The notes below the pieces were generated by a model. The model saw nothing but the letters and a program-made list of their open reading frames with translations. It made no database searches and had not been told where the DNA came from. From Verrucomicrobiota bacterium (GTDB lineage Bacteria; Verrucomicrobiota; Verrucomicrobiia; Verrucomicrobiales; Verrucomicrobiaceae), in contig VFKE01000215.1 in the NCBI GenBank assembly GCA_009885695.1, positions 1 to 39,518 of the forward strand: a stretch of DNA of 39,518 nucleotides. The letters run 5' to 3'. Shown here piece after piece: positions 15,063 to 22,113 of this stretch; within the stretch, counting starts at the first letter, position 1; each line of letters starts with the position of its first letter. Made by a program: the position numbers and the translations under genes.

Positions 15063-17492
15063 TTATTGCGGAATCCAAAGAATGCCAACCGCGCCGGCGG
15101 TGATGTTTTTTTTCTGCGGCTGGAGCTTCGTGGATTCCAAGATGATATTCCCAGGATTAAATTGCTCGCCGATTATTTTGGATTCCTCATCAAACTGCTG
15201 ATCAAGCGCCTTGAGCTGGTTCTTCAGATCCTCGACCTGTCCCGCCGTGACATTGGCCTGCTGGGAATCCTTGTAGGCGCTGCCGGCCTTGTTAATGGCC
15301 GTCGCCGTGACCACGCTGCTCTTGCGACCGAGAAACGCGCCAAGCAACCCAACGCCGAACTGCGCAACCGTGGACAGTGTCGCACTCGATGAAGCGGCCT
15401 TTTGAGACTGCAGTTTCGTGTTCGCTCGGACGAGATCATCCTGAATGGACTTCGCCTGCTTGCCGAGCTTGGCGCGAAGATCCTCGACCGCCTTGTCGCG
15501 CTGTTCGCGCGCGGTCTGCGTAACGCGGGCGCGGAAATCGCCCTCCGTCTCGCCGACGTTGGAATAGGCACCGAGCAACGGGGCGCAAAAAATCTCCGCC
15601 TGCACGTTGGCATAAACCCAGTCAGGAAAGTCCTTGACGATCTTCACATAGGTCGCGGCCTTCTGCGCGGCGGCGGGCAGCTCGCCGAAACTCGCGCCGT
15701 CAGCTGGTTCGTTGTCCAGCTTGCTCAAGTCGATATCGCGGGGGACATCGACAAACTCGTCCCAGTCTACCTTGGCGTTGGCGCTGTCGATGGCGTTGGC
15801 GACCGTCACCGTGGCCCGGCTGTTGATCTTCTTTTTCTCATCGAGGTAAAGCACCGTGGCCGAGCGCAGCAGCGCGGGCTGGTAGTTCACCCTGCCGCCC
15901 GTGGCGGGCATAAAGTATTCCTCTGCGCCATCTGGGAGCTGGGGGCGGATGGAATCGCCTGCAGTCATTTCGTTATTTCTTTCCGCTCCTGGCGGCGTAA
16001 ATCCGTCATCTTCGACCTCGGTTTTTTTCTTCGTCGATGATGCACATGAGCCGGTTTCAAACTGGGCGCGCTTCGGATCCATCAGTTTTTTGATCTGGTT
16101 TCTGGATAGCGGACCCGGCAGATAGCTCATGCACCAGCGCACCTGGAGAACGACTGGATGATCCTCGTGGACGTTGTTCATCAGGAAGACGCGGTTCCCT
16201 AGGCCGCTCATCATTTTATCCATGTCATCCCGATCAAATTTCGCATTCTGCGAACTGGCCGCGCCTTCTAGCCCGTCGAGAAGCCGTGCTTTGTCGCGCT
16301 CAGTCTGGAGACGGCCAATCCACCAGGTGCCGATGTTAGAAAGCGCCTTGTAATCGAGATCCACCGGATTCTGCGTCGCCAGCAACATGCCCAGCCCGAA
16401 TGCGCGGGCCTGCTTGAGCAGAATCATCATCGGCTTCTTGCTCGGCGGCATGGCGGTCGGCGGCAGATACCCGAAAATTTCGTCCATGTAGAAAATGGCG
16501 CGGAGACTGGTGGTTCCGGACTGTGAACGCATCCAGCCGAGAAGCTGCGTGAGCAGGAGGCTGACAAAGAACATGCGCTGCGCGTCACTGAGATGAGCGA
16601 TGGAGCATATGCTCACGCGCGGCTTGCCGTCGCCCGTGTAAAGCATTTTCTGGATGTCGAGCGGCACGCCCTCGAGCCAGGACGCAAAACTTGGGGATGC
16701 GATGAGATTGTTGAGCTTCATCGCGAGTTCACCGCGCTTTTTCTCGTTGAGAAAATCATCAAGCGGAACCACGCCTACTTTGCGGAAGGGTGGCTGCTGG
16801 GTCATTTTAACGAGGGACTCGAGCGACACGTCCTGACCCTTCTGCCAGCAGACTGTGAAAATGTTCGAAAGCAGGATGTGCTCTGGAGACTGCACCGGAT
16901 CGCCCTCCACGCCCGCGAGACCGAGCAGGCTCGTTACCGAGCTTTCTACCCGCTGGACGAATATTTCCGCATCTTCCATCACTTCGGCCGCAGGCGCGGC
17001 GAGTGAAGCCATGATGCTCACCGGTATCCCCGAGTTGCTCCCCGGCGTGAAGATGTTCACATCCACTGCTTCGCTGAGTTTCTTCACCCGGGCCGCATTT
17101 TGACCCCAGTCCGCCAGGCCTTTCTGCCAGAGATCGGACTGGGCTTTGGCATACTCATCGACCGACTGCCCTTTGCGCTTGGCATCGTCCTCATTGATCC
17201 AAGGTTTGAACTCGTCCGAGCTGAGGTTGGGAAACGTGAGGAGGAAGTTCGCGATATCACCTTTTGGATCGATGGCGATAACGGGGATGTTGTCCATCGC
17301 GGCTTCCTCAAGCATCGCGAGGCAAAGGCCGGTTTTGCCGGAGCCGGTCATGCCCAACACCACGCCGTGGGTCACCAGATCCTTGGAATCGTAGAGGACG
17401 AGGTTGTCGTCCATCTGCTTGGTGGCGGTATCGTAGCCGCGACCGAGATAGAATGCGCCGAGCTTTTCGTAGACTTCCGGTTTGATGTCCAT
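15063..17492 (-). CDS. HerA/FtsK-like P-loop ATPase with C-terminal coiled coil
   Basis: This 809-residue cytoplasmic ATPase of the HerA-like helicase group is related to the DUF853 proteins. Walker A is GMTGSGKT at residues 47-54, followed by VIAIDPKGDIANF. Walker B is FYMDEIFGY near 340, then LLATQNPVDLD, typical of conjugative/FtsK-HerA pumps. The part after about residue 500 is not part of the ATPase core: a linker, a domain near 520-640, an Ala/Lys-rich coiled coil near 660-790 and a short hydrophobic stretch (FGVGLLGAFLG). The C-terminal half suggests a partner or membrane contact. A DNA-translocating role is inferred from the family. Confidence 0.85.
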   Translation of the reverse strand: MDIKPEVYEKLGAFYLGRGYDTATKQMDDNLVLYDSKDLVTHGVVLGMTGSGKTGLCLAMLEEAAMDNIPVIAIDPKGDIANFLLTFPNLSSDEFKPWINEDDAKRKGQSVDEYAKAQSDLWQKGLADWGQNAARVKKLSEAVDVNIFTPGSNSGIPVSIMASLAAPAAEVMEDAEIFVQRVESSVTSLLGLAGVEGDPVQSPEHILLSNIFTVCWQKGQDVSLESLVKMTQQPPFRKVGVVPLDDFLNEKKRGELAMKLNNLIASPSFASWLEGVPLDIQKMLYTGDGKPRVSICSIAHLSDAQRMFFVSLLLTQLLGWMRSQSGTTSLRAIFYMDEIFGYLPPTAMPPSKKPMMILLKQARAFGLGMLLATQNPVDLDYKALSNIGTWWIGRLQTERDKARLLDGLEGAASSQNAKFDRDDMDKMMSGLGNRVFLMNNVHEDHPVVLQVRWCMSYLPGPLSRNQIKKLMDPKRAQFETGSCASSTKKKTEVEDDGFTPPGAERNNEMTAGDSIRPQLPDGAEEYFMPATGGRVNYQPALLRSATVLYLDEKKKINSRATVTVANAIDSANAKVDWDEFVDVPRDIDLSKLDNEPADGASFGELPAAAQKAATYVKIVKDFPDWVYANVQAEIFCAPLLGAYSNVGETEGDFRARVTQTAREQRDKAVEDLRAKLGKQAKSIQDDLVRANTKLQSQKAASSSATLSTVAQFGVGLLGAFLGRKSSVVTATAINKAGSAYKDSQQANVTAGQVEDLKNQLKALDQQFDEESKIIGEQFNPGNIILESTKLQPQKKNITAGAVGILWIPQ

Positions 17493-17535
17493 GCACCTTG
17501 TTTAGCGCAAAATGCCGCCACTTTGAAATAAAAAA

Positions 17536-17646
17536 GTGGCACTGGCATTCTTGCCTGTGTGTTTTGCGGGCATTCTGCCCGCACCCACCTTACAGACTGC
17601 ACGGACAGAATGCCCGTGCTACACACAGCCTGCAAGGCTGTGCCAC
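17536..17646. repeat. REP-like hairpin, GTGGCAC family, copy 1
   Basis: The outer arms GTGGCACTGGCATTC and CTGCAAGGCTGTGCCAC pair imperfectly. Inside are GCGGGCATTCTGCCCGC and a matching second pair around CAGAATGCCCGTGC. It lies between the HerA-like gene and trxA, ending two bases before the trxA stop. A clear relative is inserted inside mutS (23474-23579). Confidence 0.75.
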
Positions 17647-17648
17647 AC

Positions 17649-17975
17649 TCATATCGACTCCAGCTTGCGCACAATCGCGTCCTTCGACTGCACGCCGGCG
17701 ACGCTTTCCTTGAGCTCGCCGCCTTTGAAATAGGCCAGCAACGGGATGGCGCGCACATTGAACTTGGCGGCAACGCCGGGGCTTTCGTCCACGTTCACTT
17801 TGGCGATCTTGTAAACGCCGACCTTTTCATCCGCGATCTGATCAATGATGGGACCGAGCATCCGGCAGGGGCCGCACCATTCCGCCCAGAAGTCCACCAG
17901 TACGGGCACGGTGGAAGCAGCGATTTCACTTTCGAAATTGGCGTCGTTGAGATTCAGTATGTTTGAGCTGGCCAT
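17649..17975 (-). CDS. trxA: Thioredoxin
   Basis: This 108-residue classical thioredoxin is a cytoplasmic disulfide reductant. The active site WCGPC is at residues 33-37, with the cis-proline in VRAIPLL and the KVNVDE strand before it. The length is exactly that of standard TrxA. No ribosome-binding site is obvious upstream, as for most genes here. It is upstream of the HerA-like gene on the same strand, with a REP in between. Confidence 0.97.
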   Translation of the reverse strand: MASSNILNLNDANFESEIAASTVPVLVDFWAEWCGPCRMLGPIIDQIADEKVGVYKIAKVNVDESPGVAAKFNVRAIPLLAYFKGGELKESVAGVQSKDAIVRKLESI

Positions 17976-18174
17976 AAAAACAAGAGGATTGAAAACAGGA
18001 TACGCCTATCGTGGCGAGCGGATACAGCGAATCAAATGGAAATGAAGGGATCGTTGTTAAGAGTCATGGGTTATTGGCAAAGCAGGCAAGGTGCAAAGTC
18101 GGTGTCTGCACCTTGAATATTCAGTTCTCATCTCCTAACTTTTAATCCCTAACGCTTAACGGGCCTTCTTCCCC

Positions 18175-18621
18175 ATGAACCGATCCACGACTTCTCTCCT
18201 CATCTTGGTTTGCGTGCTCTTGGTATGCCAATGCGCCGGCCCGCCGCCTGCTCCCGGTGATTCCGCGTATCGCGGGAAACAGTCTTCCGCGTATCAGCTC
18301 GGCTATCATCACGGCTTCATGGACGGCTCCAATAAACTCGACGACAACTTCGAGCGTTATCATGACGAGTATCTACTGGAGAGCCGGGACGCATTCGCCA
18401 AGGGCTATCAAACGGGACACGAAGCTGGATACCGCAGCTCTGCAGCCGATGCCGCCGACCAGGATCGCGCCTATCAATACGGCTACGACGCTGGCCAGAC
18501 CGATGCGGAAAACGGTTCCCGTCCCGACCACCGTCGTCATCGAAGGCAATTTGGCACGGGCGCCGAGTCTTCGTTCCGTGAAGGCTATGCAAAGGGCTGG
18601 GAAGACGCCCGCAAGCAATGA
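18175..18621 (+). CDS. Lipoprotein-like protein with four Tyr/Gly repeats
   Basis: This 148-residue exported protein has a hydrophobic N-terminus (about 6-19) ending VCQCAG, which could be a non-ideal lipobox. The mature part contains four copies of a motif of the form [AS]-[YF]-x-x-G-Y-x-x-G-x-x-[DA]-[GA]: AYQLGYHHGFMDG, AFAKGYQTGHEAG, AYQYGYDAGQTDA and SFREGYAKGWEDA. Between copies 3 and 4 is an Arg/His-rich stretch. The spaced glycines suggest a helical, glycine-zipper-like packing, possibly at the envelope. I do not recognise a named family. Confidence 0.78.
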   Translation: MNRSTTSLLILVCVLLVCQCAGPPPAPGDSAYRGKQSSAYQLGYHHGFMDGSNKLDDNFERYHDEYLLESRDAFAKGYQTGHEAGYRSSAADAADQDRAYQYGYDAGQTDAENGSRPDHRRHRRQFGTGAESSFREGYAKGWEDARKQ

Positions 18622-18717
18622 ACGGCCAATTACTGCAGACAACTTGCTGCCAATTCAACCCCGGAATTTCATTTGCCGTGACCCTGCATTGGCTCTATTC
18701 TCCCGCCCCAAATAGAC

Positions 18718-18793
18718 GGTGATCGTAGCTCAACGGTAGAGTCCCAGCTTGTGGTGCTGGTTGTTGCGGGTTCGAATCCCGTCGATCACCCCA
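18718..18793 (+). tRNA. tRNA-His (GTG)
   Basis: A full cloverleaf is visible. The acceptor stem GGTGATCG pairs with CGATCACC, including the G-1:C73 pair that marks tRNA-His. The anticodon is GTG in CAGCTTGTGGTGCTG, and the T arm is GCGGGTTCGAATCCCGT. The 3' CCA is encoded. It ends 13 bases before the rnc start, so one transcript may carry both. Confidence 0.97.
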
Positions 18794-18806
18794 TTTTTTT
18801 CCCTCG

Positions 18807-19556
18807 ATGTTCTCCAGCCAGAAGATGGATTTGCTGGAAGCACGCATCCAGCATCAGTTTCGCAACAGAGCCTTGCTGGAGGAGGCTCTCACTCATCCCA
18901 GCACCCGGCAACAAGGGCGAAAGCGTCACGCTGACAACCAGCGCTTGGAATTTCTCGGGGACGCTGTGCTGCAGCTGATTCTCTCAGAAATTCTCTTTCA
19001 ACGTCTGCCGAATGGTGATGAGGGTCTCATGACCAAACTACGCACCAGGCTGGTCTCCGAGCGACCGCTGGCAAGCATGGCCCGAACCATCGGACTTGGT
19101 GATTTCCTCTGGCTTGGTAAGAGTGAGGATAAGGTGGGCGGTCGCGAACGCGATTCCATTTTGTCGGATGCGTTCGAAGCGCTGACGGGTGCCATTTATC
19201 AGGATGGTTCGTTTGAAGCCGCCCAGCGTTTTGTCTTGCACGTCGCTCATGCTGAGCTGAATGCCGTGCTGGATCAACCAGTTGATATCAATCCCAAAGG
19301 CGAACTACAGGAACTGCTTGAACGCACATTGGGTGGTTCACCGACATACAAAATTTTGCGTGAAGATGGCCCAGCACATAAACCGACTTATGAGATTGCT
19401 GTTTTTTGGAAATCAACCGAACTCGGTGAAGGCAAAGGCTTTAGCAAGAAAGACGCGGAAATTAAAGCAGCCATTGCTGCATTGGCTGGCACACCACTTC
19501 ATGACCTTCTAAAGAAAATTCCATCAAACAAAAAGTCAGTTGTTTCGACCTTGTGA
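18807..19556 (+). CDS. rnc: Ribonuclease III
   Basis: RNase III is the double-strand-specific endonuclease that processes rRNA precursors and structured RNAs. The 249-residue protein has the signature NQRLEFLGDAVL, the second catalytic acidic cluster (SDAFEALTGAIYQD) and a C-terminal double-strand RNA-binding domain (about 170-235, with KGFSKKDAEIKAAIAAL). Two further Met codons lie in the first seven residues, so the exact start is uncertain by a few residues. It lies directly downstream of tRNA-His. The 3' end of the gene is richer in A/T than most of the window. Confidence 0.95.
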   Translation: MFSSQKMDLLEARIQHQFRNRALLEEALTHPSTRQQGRKRHADNQRLEFLGDAVLQLILSEILFQRLPNGDEGLMTKLRTRLVSERPLASMARTIGLGDFLWLGKSEDKVGGRERDSILSDAFEALTGAIYQDGSFEAAQRFVLHVAHAELNAVLDQPVDINPKGELQELLERTLGGSPTYKILREDGPAHKPTYEIAVFWKSTELGEGKGFSKKDAEIKAAIAALAGTPLHDLLKKIPSNKKSVVSTL

Positions 19557-19845
19557 ATAACAGAGCCAATAACCGCTACAATGACACCCAGATTATTCGC
19601 AACCAATTTGTTATTCTTATCCGACACGCATTAAACGATGATTTATTCGCCTGATGAATTGTTGTGGAACTGGCTTCAATTCAGGCGTGGAACACACTTG
19701 TTCGGATATTCACAGGCTTTACTGTTATCTCTTTTGATGCCTTTCTCAAAAACCCCTACCAGAACTGAGAATAACAAGCCTGTTTCGTCTTGCGAAGCAG
19801 AGACATGGCATTCATGATGCTGACCCTTCCCAAGCTGTCATTACC
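19557..19845. other. Non-coding spacer, AT-rich
   Basis: This 289-base stretch between rnc and the cupin gene is more AT-rich than its surroundings. I see no long reading frame, tRNA or strong hairpin. It should hold the promoter of the cupin gene. Confidence 0.5.
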
Positions 19846-20583
19846 ATGTCAAACCCATCACAAGATCCCTGGCGCGGTCTCGGATCCGTGGCTCGTGCTG
19901 CGCTGAAGACTCGCGACTATTCATCATCGGTGTTAGCCGACCGACTGCAGCAAGCAGGTCGCGTGGAAGCCCGAGAGCTGGCTGCTGGGATACCAGTTGA
20001 GTTGCGCATACCCGGTGTCGAGGTTTTTCAGCGCAGGGTTTTTCATCAGCGATATCGCGGCTATTTTGCGGAATTCGCCAGAGAAGGGGAGGAACTGCTG
20101 GGGAAAATTGGACTTTGGCCCAAGCAATGGGCCACGGCAAAAATGTTCTCTGGCACCAGCAAGGGTTTTCACATTCATCCGCCGCATATTCCTGAAAACG
20201 TCACACCCGAGGCCTGGTTCAAGAAACTATTCTTGGATGATCCGCAGAATTATTCACTCCGTCCTTACGATCAAGAGCAGTGGGACGTGATGTTCTTTAT
20301 CCAGGGAATTTGTGAAATGTTTCTCATTGATGAACGTGTCGGGATGATGCGACGAAAGATGCGTTTCATCATCGAAGGCGATGATCTACGAGGCGAGAAC
20401 AACGTTGGTGTTGTCATACCCGCGGGTGTGGCTCATGCCATCCGCAGCGCCAGCTCGCAGGATTTGATCATGGTCTATGGCACCAGCACCACCTTTGCCA
20501 TGGACAATGAAGGTCGCATTGCTCATGGGATTGAAACGCCTGAAACCCCGGCGGACTGGGAGACTTATTGGAAGCTGGCTTGA
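19846..20583 (+). CDS. RmlC-like cupin, sugar-epimerase-related
   Basis: This 245-residue protein contains a double-stranded beta-helix. The stretch KMFSGTSKGFHIHPPHIP recalls the RGVHxH motif of dTDP-4-dehydrorhamnose 3,5-epimerase (RmlC). VVIPAGVAHAIRSAS with the following LIMVYGTSTTF recalls its IPxGxAHGF region. The protein is longer than RmlC at both ends: about 80 residues precede the core. No other deoxysugar genes are nearby, so the substrate and even epimerase activity are unsure; it may be a divergent relative with another role. Confidence 0.65.
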   Translation: MSNPSQDPWRGLGSVARAALKTRDYSSSVLADRLQQAGRVEARELAAGIPVELRIPGVEVFQRRVFHQRYRGYFAEFAREGEELLGKIGLWPKQWATAKMFSGTSKGFHIHPPHIPENVTPEAWFKKLFLDDPQNYSLRPYDQEQWDVMFFIQGICEMFLIDERVGMMRRKMRFIIEGDDLRGENNVGVVIPAGVAHAIRSASSQDLIMVYGTSTTFAMDNEGRIAHGIETPETPADWETYWKLA

Positions 20584-20626
20584 GTTATTGATCTGTTTTT
20601 CGTCAGGTTGTAAACAATGGCATCAT

Positions 20627-20995
20627 GTGTCTAGTTCCAGCGTGTTTTATTTAGATGAATCAGAACAGACGGAGGCGCAGCAGGCTTTGGATCCGGAGCG
20701 GGCCTACGCACCGGACGTCATCGAACAGGTCTGGTGGTCGGCCCAGACCATACCCGGCAACGATGACGCCTTGTGGCGCAAGGACGGGCATGGTGCCTGG
20801 ATTCATCGTCTGGCCTATCGCAATCGCCACAGCGACTTTGGCTGGGAGATCGCCGACTGCGCCTACACCTTGCGCGCCTATGGTATTGCTGCCCTGCGGC
20901 CCATGCAATGGCAGAATCATCTGGATTTTCTTGTGGCCTCGCGCAGCAGCATCGTGACTTCCGACGGTCTGCGCAACGCCCGCAAGCTCCTGTAG
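20627..20995 (+). CDS. Degenerate HNH-endonuclease-like protein
   Basis: This protein is about 122 residues if translated from the GTG at 20627; a GTG at 20642 or TTG at 20588 is also possible, and no ATG fits. The C-terminal part has the frame of a small HNH family: ALWRKDGHGAWIHRLAY, then RHSDFGWEIADCAY, then LRPMQWQNHLDF. Relatives normally have a GWEIDHI motif whose Asp-His is catalytic; here it is GWEIADC, and the last His/Asn are shifted. It therefore looks like an HNH fold that has lost nuclease activity, or a decaying gene. It overlaps the upstream cupin frame region only if an earlier start is used. The stop TAG lies in a REP. Confidence 0.55.
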   Translation: MSSSSVFYLDESEQTEAQQALDPERAYAPDVIEQVWWSAQTIPGNDDALWRKDGHGAWIHRLAYRNRHSDFGWEIADCAYTLRAYGIAALRPMQWQNHLDFLVASRSSIVTSDGLRNARKLL

Positions 20996-21020
20996 TGGGT
21001 CGGCAGCCCTCTGCCGAGCA
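20994..21020. repeat. GTCGGCAGCCCTCTGCCGA hairpin, left copy beside corA
   Basis: A short hairpin of the form AGTGGGTCGGCAGCCCTCTG followed by CCGA contains the last bases of the HNH-like gene's stop. An inverted copy lies at 22083-22108, on the other side of corA. Confidence 0.7.
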
Positions 21021-21029
21021 CCCTTCAAA

Positions 21030-22001
21030 TCACAGCAGCTTTTTCCATTTCAAAAACACGATGGGCAGAACACCGGACAGGATGATGAATGCCATCATGA
21101 ACCAAAAGGAAACCGGGTGTTCTTGCCACGGGAGCTTGACGTTCATGCCGTAAATGCCGGCAAGCATCGTGGGTGGAAGAAAGACGAGGCTGGACACCGT
21201 CAAAATTTTAATGATCTGATTTTGCTGGTTGTTGATCAGGCCCAGCGTGGCGTCGAGCAGGAAGGTCATCTCGTTCGTCTGCTGGTTCGTGTAGTCATCC
21301 ATGCTTTTGACGTCGCGCATCACGCTGCGAAATTGCGCCGCCAGTTCACCGCGCATCCAGCCTGAGGCATTGTGCAGAAAGAACTGGAGGACGCGCGCCA
21401 GGCTCACCAGGCACTCCCGCAGGTTGGACACCAACTGGCTGCGCCGACCCAGCAGCTTCACCACGTCGTTCAGCTCTATCGCTGTACTTCCTGCCTGGTG
21501 GCTGTTGGCACTGAAGATTTCGAGCGAGACCTTCTTCAAATCCGTTTCCACGCTTTGCAGTGCATCAGCAATGCGCGCGACAATGCGCTCCACAAGAAGA
21601 AGGAAAACGGCGTCGCTGCTCACCGGCGCGGTGCATTGCTTTTTGACAAGTTCAGGCAGTGCGCGAAAAGACAAGGGATCCGCGTAGCGCACGGTGGCCA
21701 GCGTCTCGCTGTTGATTACGAAGGTAATCGAGGTGTTGTCGGGATTCGAAGTGTCCAGTCCCACCGGCAGCCAGGCCGTCATGTAGAGGGCGCCGTTCTC
21801 GACATACAAGCGGCTCGATTCCTCAATCTCCTGCATTTCCTCACGTGTAGGCAGTTGGTATTCGAGCCACTGTTCCGCCTGACCTTCTTCCTCCCGCGAT
21901 GGATTCAGTAGATCGAGAAACACAGCGTTGTCCGGCAGCGGATGCTCTTTGGGAGCATCCCAGTCGATGAGCTGTCCCTGCTGGGTGATGAGGCGAAGCA
22001 T
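21030..22001 (-). CDS. corA: CorA-family magnesium/divalent metal transporter
   Basis: This 323-residue channel-like transporter has a large N-terminal cytoplasmic domain and two C-terminal membrane segments (about 265-285 and 298-316). The family signature GMN is in IYGMNVKLPW between them, and a basic tail (KWKKLL) follows. The regular CorA pentamer imports Mg2+, Co2+ or Ni2+; some relatives export Zn2+. Length and ends are normal. It is bracketed by inverted GCAGCCCTCTGC hairpins about 1.06 kb apart. Confidence 0.93.
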   Translation of the reverse strand: MLRLITQQGQLIDWDAPKEHPLPDNAVFLDLLNPSREEEGQAEQWLEYQLPTREEMQEIEESSRLYVENGALYMTAWLPVGLDTSNPDNTSITFVINSETLATVRYADPLSFRALPELVKKQCTAPVSSDAVFLLLVERIVARIADALQSVETDLKKVSLEIFSANSHQAGSTAIELNDVVKLLGRRSQLVSNLRECLVSLARVLQFFLHNASGWMRGELAAQFRSVMRDVKSMDDYTNQQTNEMTFLLDATLGLINNQQNQIIKILTVSSLVFLPPTMLAGIYGMNVKLPWQEHPVSFWFMMAFIILSGVLPIVFLKWKKLL

Positions 22002-22046
22002 CGCGCAGTGTAGCGTGGCTGGCGCAGATGCAAGGTGGAGATATAC

Positions 22047-22108
22047 GGGCCGGCAGTCCTCTGCCGGTCATTCATTGGTCCATGTCGGCAGAGGGCTGCC
22101 GACCCACT
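22047..22108. repeat. GTCGGCAGCCCTCTGCCGA hairpin pair, right of corA
   Basis: Two units, 22047-22070 (GGCCGGCAGTCCTCTGCCGG core) and 22083-22108 (the inverted copy of 20994-21020), form hairpins singly and together. They lie between the corA start and the mutS stop. Confidence 0.75.
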
Positions 22109-22113
22109 TTTAA

